In this document: one piece after another, positions 1 through 9,801 of the stretch
Layout of the letters: every line of letters begins with the position of its first letter
Numbering within the stretch: the stretch's first letter is position 1
Assembly: GCA_021018995.1 (NCBI GenBank)
Contig: CM037593.1
Coordinates: 16,396,088-16,460,087 of the forward strand
Direction: 5' to 3'
From: Chloranthus sessilifolius
Taxonomy: Eukaryota; Streptophyta; Magnoliopsida; Chloranthales; Chloranthaceae
Length of the DNA: 64,000 nucleotides
Position numbers and translations under genes: made by a program
Notes under the pieces: generated by a model
Seen by the model: the letters and a program-made list of their open reading frames with translations, nothing else
What the model was told of the DNA's origin: nothing
Database searches by the model: none

Positions 1-955
1 ATTTCAATTCAATCATATCTTTTGACAAATATTGAATCGTATGGCTTTAAGTATGTGCCTATTGTTTATCATCGAATACTCATTTATAGCCATAGATCTT
101 GATTATCGGTGACAATAAAAGAGTCATTTCACCTAGATCGATCTTGTAGACCGGTATAGGATGCCATACGATTGATTATTACTATTATGGTTTCGCATGT
201 GAGATACGTCATACCTTTCGCATAATTCATGTCGTGATTGGATGCGTCATAGTGTTGGGATAGATTATGCTGGATCATTAATCACATTTTTCGAATAATT
301 TTGCTTGTAGTAAAATAAGGGTTAATATTTTTATTCCTTGTCATAATTATTGAATCGTACGACTTTCAGTTTGAGCATATTGTGTACTCATTTATACCCG
401 TTGGCCGTGTGATTGGTGACAATAAACGAGTTATTCCACCTAGATCAATTTGTTAGATCGATATAGGATGTTGTACAATTGATTTTTCTATTGTAGTTAT
501 ATTCTTATGATGCGTTATGCCTTTCGCATGGTTCATGTCGTGATTAAATGCGCCATAGTGTTAGGATAGTATATGTCGATTATCATAGTCACATTTTTAC
601 CGAATCATTTCTTGTAATTAAATGAGGGCAAATAACTTGACATTGAAATGTGTGATTGATTGTTGGCAGAAAAATTATAAATTTAGGGTTAGTGGACTCC
701 TTGATCATTTTTTCATCGTTGTTTGGTTATTCACTATTTTCCTTGCATAAGCTTTGTTTAGATCTTTTTATTTATGTTTGTTTAGTTGTTATTTTTCTTC
801 AAAACCAAGAATCTAACCTTTGATATTTCCTTAGGCTTAACTTACGCTTTTAGAAATTAATGAAATTTCTCGCTTCCTTGTGGGTTCGACACCCTTAATT
901 TTGTCGTGCTTCAATAGATCTTGTGCACTTGTAACGGTACAATTTTAAATCGATC
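1..955 (+). repeat. 5' LTR (3' portion only)
   Basis: This is the downstream half of the LTR; its beginning lies outside the window. It ends near CA at 954-955, just before the primer-binding site. Only its first ~67 bases are matched in the truncated 3' LTR, so age cannot be estimated from LTR divergence over any useful length. Confidence 0.65.
31..640 (+). repeat. Two-copy tandem repeat of about 318 bp inside the LTR
   Basis: The segment starting attgaatcgta at 31 recurs, diverged, from 349. Landmarks repeat in the same order: gtgacaataaa, the Cacctagatc box, taggatg, cctttcgcat, ttcatgtcgtgatt and catagtgtt. The copies differ by many substitutions and small indels, so this is an old duplication. 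Confidence 0.8.
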
Positions 956-962
956 AAATTTT

Positions 963-980
963 TGGCGTCGTTGCCGGGGA
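963..980 (+). promoter_or_regulatory. Primer-binding site, tRNA-Asp type
   Basis: TGGCGTCGTTGCCGGGGA matches, with one change, the plant tRNA-Asp 3' end complement used by several Ty3/gypsy lineages such as Athila. It lies a few bases after the inferred LTR end, as a primer site should. Confidence 0.75.
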
Positions 981-1224
981 AACAACGGAATTTGGTTGAT
1001 TTTTAGAGTGTTTAGTTTGTTTAAAAAAAAATAATAAATAAAAAATTATCATATTCGAACTATGGAATTGTTCACTATTTTGTCAATCAATCGATCAATT
1101 TGGAAAAATCAATCGATCGACTGACACACAAAGACAGGGTATTATTCTGTTCGCTGTGACAAATGAACCGATTGATTTATTTAAATCAATCGATCGATTA
1201 TGAACTTTTCAACAGTAGAATTTG

Positions 1225-1870
1225 TTTATATATATATATATATATCTTTTAGGATTTTTTAAAGATTTGTAGGATTTTTTTTTAGATTTTCAAATTTGAA
1301 ATTTGAATTTTGAATTTTAATTTTGAATTTTAATTTTGAATTTTAAAATTTTGAATTTGAAATTTGAATTTGAATTTGAATTTTGATTTTGATTTTGAAA
1401 TTTGAAATTGAATTTGAATTTTGATTTTTGATTTTTGATTTTTGAATTTTTAAAATTTAGGATTTGTAGGATTTTGTGTGATTTTTAGGATTTTTAGGAT
1501 TTGTAAGATCTTTTAGGATTTTTAGGATTTTATTTTAATTTATTTCCTTTTAGAATTTATAGGATTGGTAGGATTTTATTTTTTTTCCTTTTTTGTGTAG
1601 GATTTTTAGGATTCCTATTTTAAGATTTTCAGGATTTGTAGGATTTTTTTTAAATTTTGAAATTTTTTGAATTTTGAAATTTTTAATTTTTAACTTTTAA
1701 CTTTTAATATTTTAATATTTTAATTTTGAATTTGAAATTTGAATTTTAATTTCTAATTTGAATTTTGATTTGGTTTTGAATTGGCAGGATTTTATTTTTC
1801 TTTGTTTTCTCATCTTGTGTAGGATTTGTAGAATTTTGTAGGTTTCTTTTAGCTTTTTTTTTTTTTAAAA
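1225..1870. repeat. Low-complexity AT-rich tract with aggattt / aattttga runs
   Basis: A (TA)n run at about 1228-1246 is followed by about 600 bases built from short variations on taggattttt and gaattttgaattt. It has no coding capacity. It sits in the leader of the LTR element, between primer site and ORF remnants, and looks like slippage-expanded simple sequence. Confidence 0.8.
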
Positions 1871-2053
1871 GATTATTTGTATTAGAAATTTTCTAATTAT
1901 GGTTTACTTGTTGCCAGATTTGGAGATCGGGGTTCGAGTCTACCAAAGCTTCAAAGGGGACACCCGCGGGAGGTCATGGTATGCACCTTTGTTTCTAAAT
2001 TTAGTTAATTTTTTGTAGTTGTATTTTCATCTCTTAGTTTATGATTATACGAT

Positions 2054-2878
2054 ATGGAGTTTCCTACAAATTTGATGGCCCTATCTTTTGATGAGTTCAA
2101 TTATGAGACTCCATAACAATATTGGGATGAATATGAGGAGAACGATCCTAATTGGTGGGAACCAAATCGGGGTTGTGAATTAAATCAGCTTTATATGCAA
2201 AAATTTTCAGACCAACCTCAGTTAGACCTTCAATATTCACAATCCCTATGGAGTCCCGGTTTCAAAGACCGAGTGTTAACCATGTGTGAAGAAGTACTCC
2301 AATCCCAATTTAACAGTCTTGCATATCAAATGGGGCAGACGGTTGCTGCCATTGCTAAGGGAGAATGATACCTTGCGAAGCCAACTAATAAACATCTTGC
2401 AAGACCTGATTTGGGAAGAAGAATCTGCCTTTGCCCCTGAGCCTGAAGATGAGACCATGACCTTTTGGGGCGGGCATGAGGTAAATTACAAGGAAGATAT
2501 TCTTGGCCCACATAAGATTGAGATAAGGAAGATAGTCAACCAATTTGTGGTACCCCTCTAATACCTCAAGATCATTTGCATGAGGAGGACACAAGTCCTT
2601 GTTTTACTTCGACTGAGGAGTTGAGCATTACATATGAAGTACCTTATGTGCCCAGCGATCCGTTTTTACAATGCTTCGACAAACCCTCAAGTAGATTAGT
2701 TTTAAATAATGACTTATTTGGTGTTTTTCAATTGCCAACACATACTGAATCCAAATATGTCATAGTTTATTGGGTGGATGTGAGTCCACCAACCAAAAGC
2801 CTCAAGCCCCTAATTCATAGAAAGGCCAACCAAAACATGTCAGATGAATGGTCGTTTCTCGTTCCTATCAAAGCTTGA
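2054..2878 (+). pseudogene. Internal ORF remnants of the LTR element (gag-like position)
   Basis: An ATG at 2054 opens a frame with a stop after 20 codons, which then reads on to about 2368 (NDPNWWEPNRG, FKDRVLTMCEEVLQSQF). A second open stretch runs from 2576 to a stop at 2876. Neither has a domain I recognise; there is no zinc knuckle and no protease, RT or integrase motif. The position after the leader is where gag would begin. After 2878 comes a run resembling the non-coding tail of plant Ty3-type elements (ggtccagctgaagac, then cttgggaggcaacc). I read this as a decayed, internally deleted coding region. Confidence 0.5.
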
Positions 2879-2879
2879 G

Positions 2880-4964
2880 GGTGGTCCAGCTGAAGACCAT
2901 AAAACAAAAACTTAACGCTACTTGGGAGGCAACCTAAGCCGCTTGTACATTATTGATTTAGGGATTTTATTTTCTTTTTCTTAGATTTAATTAGTATAAT
3001 TTTGATGGTTTATAAAAAAAAACAAAAACAAAAACAAAAGGGGAGTGACCTTAGCTTTGTCCTCATGTTGTTTTAATGCCTATGATTTTGTGCAATAAGG
3101 ACATAGCACCACTTAGGTTTGAGGGTGGTGTGCTCAAATTCAAGATTCATGATCTTTAATTTTTTGCATTACACATTTAACCACATGCACTTTCAACACC
3201 ATTTAAAAAAAAAAAAAAAAAATTTAAAACATCATTGTTTATTTTTGGCTTAGTTTTCAAACTGTAGTCACTAATGTAAGAAAATTTTAATTTTTAAATA
3301 TTCATGTCATGATAAAATTGCTCTTATTTAAGATAATTAACTCCATTGTGAACATTTAAAAATTGATTTGAATTTTATGCTTAAGAAAAGTTTTGCACCT
3401 TCGCCATGCTTAGGTCCTAAAATCAAATAATTAGTTCAAATATGAAATTCTAGGATCCTAAAAAAACTTAAACCTAAAAAACTTTAAAACTTTTTTCTCA
3501 TTTTTGATGAGTGATAAAATAAATTCGGAGTATCATTGGAATTCGTGCTTAATTGTTGAAATCTCACACTTTATTTCGATTTATTTATTTTGCATGTTTT
3601 ATATCATTGCGCTAGAACTCATTGTGTTTAAACTCAAGACAAGTATGCATTATTATCACTATGAAAGGAAATGATCAAAGGCCATCCTTGACTCGTTTGA
3701 ACTTAAAATGTCCCACCTTATAATGATTTACCTTTTAGCACCCTTTTGAGCCTTGTTGAAAAATTTTATCCTAAATATTTTTTGTTAAGCTATATTAACC
3801 ATACCCCACACCAGTTCAAAAAATGTAAAACCGTACCTTCAATTTCTGCGAAATTGGGAAAGAGGTATAAAAGTAATAGAGGAAGTAGAGAGACATGGTA
3901 GTAATGCTTGCAGAGCATATGACAAAAATAGACTTGAAAAATGAGAGAAGCAAAAGAAAAAGAAAAGAAAAATATGTGTGCAAGAGGTAGAAAAAAGGAT
4001 AAAAATATGAGGTGATATCCAAAAGATAAAAAAAAAGAATGAATGAAAGAAGAAGGGAATTGAGAAAAAGCAAAAAGAAAAATTCTGAAAAATTTGACAA
4101 AAAAAAGTAAAAAATAAAAAAAAATGAAATATAATCTTTTTCTAGTTTCTCAGAGAAATTTGAATCCAATTTCTCTTGCTTCCATAACCTTCACCCGAGC
4201 CCCATTATAACCTTAGAAAAGACATTCGTGATCCGACCTCGGTTGGTTAATGTCTTATAGAGAGTGATGATACAATAACTATGATACTTGATATAACATG
4301 CTTAGGATACAAACATCATTCCTTATGAGATTATTTTCTAAATTCTTTGATGCACCGTCTTTCTATATCATGTGAGAATTTTTAATTCATCTTATAACTC
4401 CATCTCACACGTGGGTGAAAAAGTAAATTATTCATCGGAGCGATTCTGTTTTGAGTGTATACCTAAGGTGAGGATTGAGTCGAGACTTGGGATACGATGA
4501 TTCCCGATTTGGATTAATTTAGTGATGGAATAATTTAAGCATTGACACATGCACACACGGCACTCTAGGCATGAATGAAAAATTGGTCTAAGAATCGGAG
4601 CATAAGGTTCATTGGAATAAGCAACAATGGAATTATCATAGCACCGATATTTAAGAATGAATATTTGCATGCCGAAATGATTACTGATTTTTTATTTTAA
4701 AAGTATCCATATTATATGAAAATCGATTTTGAAAATTCTTTTATCGATGGTTTTGAAAATAATTTTGAAAGTTTGTAGGTATCTTTACTGTAAACCCTCA
4801 TGAGACACAACTCCACTAGGGATCACCTACGGGTTTAAAGGCTTATTGCATGTGCTAAATGCAATCGTACTCCCTACGAAAGTAGCATTTATTATTTTCT
4901 TTAGATTGTTAGTTTATTTTTTCGACATATTTATCATTCTCTTTGCTCGAGGACTAGCAAAGTA
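2880..4964 (+). other. Non-coding internal region of the LTR element
   Basis: About 2.1 kb of AT-rich sequence between the ORF remnants and the polypurine tract. It contains a repeated G-rich motif (taggtttgagggtggtgtgc near 3114, and taggtttgggggta near 4965) and an A-rich stretch at 3900-4130. I see no gene in it; the open frames here are low-complexity. Confidence 0.6.
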
Positions 4965-4966
4965 TA

Positions 4967-5917
4967 GGTTTGGGGGTATAATTTGTACCAAAATATGACC
5001 ATATATCATACCCTAATACCAACATTTGGCTATCCGATGAAGGTTATCTGACGACTGTTGTGCAATTTTAGTGGTTTCAGATATTTTCGTTTGTTGGATC
5101 TTGCAGAAGCATAAAAGAGCATAATTAAGGACAACATGAAAGCATTGAACCATGAAACCAACGAAAACATCAAAATCCGTGAAAGAACAAATTGATCCAG
5201 CCATTGCTAAGAGAATTAAAAATGTTACAGGTCTAGCTCAATCAATTGAATTATGAAAATCAATCGATTGAGGTTATGACAACTCTTCTGTCACCCAAAA
5301 TCTGAATTTAAAATCAATCGATTGAATTTTATAAATCAATCGATTGAGTTAGATGACAACTATTTCTCTCTCAAATTCGAATTTAAAATCAAATTGATTG
5401 ATTTCCTAAAGTTAATCGATTTATTTCAAACTCAAATGATTCCGCCAAATTTCAAATTTTGAATTCAATCGATTGAATCTTGGAATTCAATCGATTGACC
5501 TATTTATAGAAGGTTTTTAGTCCGAACCTTATATAAACAAAACAATGCTTAGAGTTTTAGGAGCCGTTTTTGGTCCTCTTTTGGAGTCCCTTCTGGGCCT
5601 AATTTTCTTAGTATTTTTCTTAGGTTTTTTCCTTAATTTTTCAGTTTGTAGTTTAACTTTTGATAATTAGTTTGTAATTAGGAACCAAAGCTTTGTAAGG
5701 TTCCGCATCTTTTCCTAAAAGATCCGAACATTTGATAAATTAAAAAACGTGTTTGATGGTTTCAGATTTGTGTCTTGTGCGTGGATCAGAGATGAACGGC
5801 TAAAACCGTTCATTCAAGGAGGAAGCGAGCCCTAGATAAGTAATTAATTTATTTCAATTCAATCATGTCTTTTTACAAATATTGAATCGTATGCTTTAAG
5901 TATGTGCTTATTGTTTA
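4967..5917 (+). repeat. Polypurine tract and truncated 3' LTR
   Basis: The sequence ctcgaggactagcaaag followed by ggtttggggg (4967-4976) is the layout seen at the 3' end of many plant Ty3-type elements. The LTR begins at about 4977-4984. It contains repeated CAATCGATTG palindromes (about 5255-5495) and a TATA-like tatataaac at about 5531 with a transcript-start-like region after it. Overlap with the 5' LTR begins at 5851 and ends at 5917, where the repeat is cut off. Confidence 0.6.
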
Positions 5918-6037
5918 CAAATTTATTTCAATTCACCAACCCGTCACAGCAAAAGTCCATTGGAGGACAGCTTGAAGCACGATTTTCAAAATCCTTTTTT
6001 GAATTTCAAAATTACAAAAATCTCGCTCAAAGACTCC
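5918..6037. other. Junction between truncated LTR and reverse LINE remnant
   Basis: Short AT-rich stretch with no gene. It holds the breakpoint of the 3' LTR. No target duplication could be recognised here. Confidence 0.4.
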
Positions 6038-6550
6038 CTAAGAGTCAACAGCATCGTCCACCGTACTGTCCCTCTGCAACTCTTCCGCCACCTTATCCTT
6101 CTCCAATGCTCTGTCATCGTCTCCCAAAATCGAATTAGCAGTTGTCCCATCAAGAAATATATTCTTTTTCCCCTCTTTAGGTACCCACTTGGAGGAAGGA
6201 CTCACAACCACCTTTGATTGCTTCGTCTTCTTAGGGCCAGTGCCAACTACTTCTTCAATAGTGACCTCAAAGATGGTATTCTCCACTTTTAAGGAAATCG
6301 ATTCCAGGATTTGAGCACGCTTATAAGTAACTATATTAACCAATGGAAGAAATAAATAGTCCAGGTCAAATGATGACTCGTCAATGGAGATAAAATTACC
6401 ACAAAGATTGGCAATCTGGATATAAGTCTCCAAGCACCACGCATGGAGTGGAACCCCCCTGAATCTAATCCATCTCTGAGTCTCACTTTCTTTTTCTATC
6501 CAATCCTTCCGTCGGATTCCATTCTCTGAACTTGACTTCCCATTCTCCAT
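6038..6550 (-). pseudogene. LINE (L1-type) ORF1 remnant, DUF4283-like
   Basis: A 170-residue open stretch on the reverse strand contains WIRFRGVPLHAWCLETY followed by IANLCGNFISID. This is the hallmark of the DUF4283 region of plant L1-type LINE ORF1 proteins, in which a variant of the motif W-R-GLP-H-W is followed by a G-G-D segment. ORF1 proteins bind LINE RNA during retrotransposition. The part C-terminal of the motif is basic and Ser/Lys-rich, as usual. The N-terminal part of DUF4283, expected at 6550-6700, is only faintly visible and is broken by stops. No ORF2 sequence follows to the left, so this is a fragment. Confidence 0.7.
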
Positions 6551-7000
6551 TACAACATCCTTTCCCTTTCAGGCCTTTGTTTTTACCAGTTGCAAATTTA
6601 AAAATAAATAAGGAGCAATTCATCTTCTCCAAGGTTGCCACCTCGAGCTGATACTCAGAAGGCTAGGAGTCACAAACCCATCTTCTAATTCTCTCCAAAC
6701 CAGCTCGCTCAGAGACCTCTCCGATAAGGCAAGTTCTTTGTAAAAAATCACTCCGTTCAAAGGTGTTTTTTATCATTAGATCTTCTTCCAGTCATTTCTC
6801 TCTATGAACTACCATGTTCTTCGGCCAACCAAGATATGGCTCGGAAGGCTGCCTCTTGATATTCTCAATGAAAAAACCTTTTGCGGCCTTGAATACACCA
6901 CCCATCATTGAGGTCTCGACGTTGATCCTTCATTAAGTGCTTCCCATAGCTCACTCTATGCTTCCTGGTTTCTGTAGGTCAAATTAGTTTCCCAGCGAGC

Positions 7001-7144
7001 TCAACATCTTCTATTGAAAACCAACTTAAATGCAAAGTTGTGGTTATTGCATTTAGGACACATCCCGTCTCCTCTTCGAAACTCAAGGATATTTGTTCCC
7101 CCCTTAATCCTACCTACTGAGTTTTGCAATCGCATCTCTAGCTC
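7001..7144 (-). pseudogene. Possible RanBP2-type zinc-finger fragment
   Basis: The reverse strand reads 47 codons without a stop and includes RRGDGMCPKCNNHNFAFKL then VFNRRC. It resembles plant RanBP2-type fingers (G-D-W-x-C-x2-C-x3-N-F-A-x8-C-x2-C) that bind RNA or ubiquitin. The expected Trp is Met here, the third Cys is replaced by Phe, and a stop follows the last Cys, so the finger cannot be functional. It may be a host gene fragment next to, or carried by, the neighbouring LINE remnant. The match rests on one short motif. Confidence 0.4.
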
Positions 7145-7261
7145 ATCCTTTAAAATGAAAAAAAAATGGTTTTTTTTTTCGCCAACACCTAAATTAAGAA
7201 GCTAGAGCAGCAACATTTCAACTTTTCTATTTTAGCTACTCTTTAAACTTTATATTTTTAT

Positions 7262-7400
7262 TTGGGAGCCGATTTCGTCCTCCATGGGAGGACGCTCAAC
7301 CATCCTCATAGAAGTTGTTGAGCTCCACTTTGCACTCAAAACACTATTTAGGTGTCACGTGGAGCAAAGGGGGAAGGGTTAGATCAGTTTTTTTAATTAA
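7262..7400. mobile_element. MITE fragment (fwd-end copy of the 54.8-kb family)
   Basis: gagccgatttcgtcctcca, followed by a gaggacgctca run and then tgtcacgtggagcaa, matches the outer end of the MITE at 54815-55910. The opposite terminus is not recognisable nearby. Confidence 0.5.
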
Positions 7401-7567
7401 AAAAAAAGATTCAAAAATGTTTTTATGGCTTCCATGATTCCTTCAATGTTTAATTGATTTCAATGATTCAAATTTCGAGGCTCATAAAAGATATATAGTG
7501 GAGATGAGTTTTTTTTTAACAATATGATCTAAGCAAGACGGGAAGCCTTTTCCTTTTGATTTTATAT

Positions 7568-8114
7568 TTTAAATTAAGAGTTAAGTCTACAATGAGTGTC
7601 CACCCATCATGGGTAGACACAACAATTCACACATCTGTGTGACTGCATGACTTGCACGGATCAAACTTCTATTGCATGGAAGTCCTTGCATGTCACGCAG
7701 TCACACAGGTGTGTGGACCATAGTAACAAAATTCTTCAAAATTTACCGAAACAGAGGTCGGGCGAAACTTTCAGCGAAATTTCGATGATTTTTTCGAAAT
7801 CACTGAAATTTCATTAATTTTGGCGAAATTAACGAAATTTTACCGAAATTAATAAATTTTTTCTAATTGTCTTCATTTTTAAAATAATAAATAAAATTTT
7901 TATGAAGTTTAAATATATTTTATATTTAATATTTTTTGTATTCTCCCCGAAACTTTTTGAATTTTTCTCGAAATTTATTCGAAATGAATCAAAATGACCC
8001 CATACCGAAATGTTGCCGAAAACAAAATTTGTCACTATGGTGTGGACTGCTTTAATGCACATAAGAGTGCACATGATGAGTGGGCACTCATTGTACACTA
8101 ACTCTTAAATTAAA
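7568..8114. mobile_element. MITE with about 45-bp terminal inverted repeats, host of a nested hAT MITE
   Basis: The left end (ttaaattaagagttaagtct then acaatgagtgtccac) is the inverted complement of the right end (gtgggcactcattgt then acactaactcttaaattaaa) with a few changes. Inside the left half lies a second inverted repeat: cacatctgtgtgactgcatg at about 7632 and its complement at about 7689-7714. The right half of the element is displaced by the insertion at 7719-8039. Confidence 0.75.
7719..8039. mobile_element. hAT-type MITE (321 bp) with perfect 8-bp target duplication
   Basis: The ends are CATAGTAACAAAAT and TTTTGTxACTATG-like, inverted copies of each other. They are flanked by the 8-bp direct repeat GTGTGGAC at 7711-7718 and 8040-8047. 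An 8-bp duplication and C/TA...T/AG ends are typical of hAT elements. The interior is a self-similar series of gaaatttcg / cgaaattt words. Confidence 0.85.
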
Positions 8115-9480
8115 TGATTTCAACTGCCTAGATAGATATCAGCATCTTGGTTTGCATGAGAGATGTCAACATTTATATATGATCTATTTTAAGTGCTGCT
8201 GTTGCCACTTCAACTGCCATTTGGTGCACTTTGTATTTTTTTTTGCAGTCATTAATTATTTTGTGGCCTTTAACTACATTGAATTAGATGATAGACATTG
8301 TTTTTCACCCAAATTATTTTCACAAAAAATAAAGAATAAAGAAAGAGTAACAATTTTAACTTATAGCTTGAAGACTTAAATCAAGGGGTGGATCTACATA
8401 CAACGGTTTGGGGACCCCCACCCCATCACAAAAAAAATAAAACAAAGTTTTGGCATTAAGGGCCATAGAATAGGCAACATATATATATATATATTGGTCC
8501 CCTCAAGATTTAAATCGTCTGATAGCTTGGCCATGATCTTTAGATATATTGTGTGAAAGATTGTCATGAAAAAAAATCTCTATTGTTTGATTCAAAATAG
8601 TCAATAGTGCTAATATTGTAATCATTGGTTGTTGAGACCAATTCTCACTTGCAACTACCTATTCCCTTTCTTCAATATGATAAAGCAAGAAAAGGGTAAT
8701 TAGGCCTAATAAAATCATAAAGAACCCTTGTTTGTATTAAAAACACATTATATGATTGCCAATAGTGTAGGTACCCATCTAAAATGTGGTGCCTTTGTTT
8801 TCGCTCCCTCACCTCCTACCTATAAAATATCTCTCTCTCTCACTAGAAATGATGATTGGCCAAAGTTCTTAAAATTAGTATTGGCCAAAGTTATTAAAAT
8901 TAATCAGTTTTGAGTATGGTTTGCTTGAGGCCGATAGAAATCGAATCGGCCGATACGTTTCAATCATTAAAAAAAAAAAAAAAGTTACGGCCCACTCTTA
9001 CTTGAAATATGTGTTCTGGGTGGGTTGCAATGTGTCCAATCGACCATGCTAAAAAACAGAAAAACTTTGAAGACCAAATGGAGCCTCCGAAAGAGAAAAA
9101 TATCTTGCGACGTGGCGTCCGGACCTTACAATATGCCTCTCCTAAAGCCAGCATCTCTCGATCCCATCGTTTTCCTCCAGCATCTCATTAGCATTTTTCA
9201 ATCTCCGTTTGCAAGCCCTAACTCTCAATTGTATCATCTTCTCAACCGATGAGATTGATTATATCAAGCGATTAAACCCTAACTCTCCAATCAGATTCAG
9301 GTCATCTCCCTCTTACCGAAACCCTAACTCATTGTTTTGATTGCGGCCTAACTTCTTTGATTCGATTTTTTTCCTCAATTCCAATCACAAAACCTAACCT
9401 CTTCGATTCCATTTCTGCTTCGAAATCTCCACCGTCCGTTTTCGGATCTTCAATCGAAGCGAATCCGGAACCCCAATTTC
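8115..9480. other. Intergenic stretch, no gene recognised
   Basis: AT-rich sequence with a (TA)n run near 8478-8494 and a possible decayed hAT terminus (ggggtggatctac) near 8385. From about 9100 the sequence becomes pyrimidine-rich with several aaccctaa boxes (about 9220, 9275, 9320). That resembles the 5' untranslated region of a plant housekeeping gene and fits the PP2A exon that follows. Confidence 0.45.
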
Positions 9481-9498
9481 TTAAACCATAATGTGCGG

Positions 9499-9801
9499 CA
9501 TGGCCATCGAAGGGATCTCGAGAGGCTAGATTATTCGTCTGTCAGGGATCCTGAGTTCCGGTACAAAACAGAGTTTCAAAGCCATGAACCTGAGGTATTC
9601 TTCTTTTTTGGCCTACTGTCACTTGATGAGTAACTAGTCAAATTTTTGGACTCTGGAGTATTGCTTCATTCTGTAATTCAGTTCGACTATCTCAAGAGCT
9701 TGGAAATAGAAGAAAAGATCAGCAAGATCAAATGGCGCCAGACAGCCAATGGTGCCTTGTTTCTTCTCTCTACTAACGATAAAACAATTAAATTTTGGAA
9801 G
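9499..9801 (+). pseudogene. PP2A B55-type regulatory subunit, two exons of a gene fragment
   Basis: B55 subunits are WD40 propellers that target protein phosphatase 2A to its substrates. Exon 9499-9594 encodes RRDLERLDYSSVRDPEFRY followed by KTEFQSHEPE. A GT donor at 9595 and an AG acceptor at 9680-9681 bound an 87-bp intron. Exon 9682-9801 (40 codons) encodes [18 protein letters not shown] then [19 protein letters not shown] and ends at a good GTAAGA donor. Both exons stay in frame with no stop and keep the plant exon boundary after HEPE. The start codon region is not convincing, and no further B55 exon is visible downstream before LIP5 sequence begins, so about 85-90% of the protein is missing. 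Identification is firm because the segment is highly conserved. Confidence 0.88.

Larger units (their letters stand above)
1..5917 (+). mobile_element. Non-autonomous Ty3/gypsy-like LTR retrotransposon, 3' LTR truncated
   Basis: The window opens inside the 5' LTR. Bases 1-67 recur at 5851-5917 with few changes, so the two copies are parts of direct terminal repeats. A primer-binding site follows the 5' LTR, and a G-rich polypurine-like tract precedes the 3' LTR near 4967-4976. The implied full LTR is about 1.8 kb: about 0.87 kb before the shared segment in the 3' copy plus about 0.95 kb in the 5' copy. The internal region is only about 4 kb and lacks recognisable protease, RT, RNase H or integrase, so the element must rely on proteins made elsewhere. 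Similarity to the 5' LTR stops at about 5917, where unrelated LINE sequence begins. The Ty3 assignment rests on the primer site and general layout, not on a domain. Confidence 0.72.

Noticed and set aside
3816..4169. 117-codon reverse open frame rich in Phe/Leu/Ser
   Set aside because: Complement of an A-rich low-complexity stretch in the LTR element; hydrophobic look is compositional.
6700..6990. N-terminal half of the reverse LINE ORF1
   Set aside because: Some residues are suggestive, but several stops and no DUF4283 N-terminal motif could be read with confidence.
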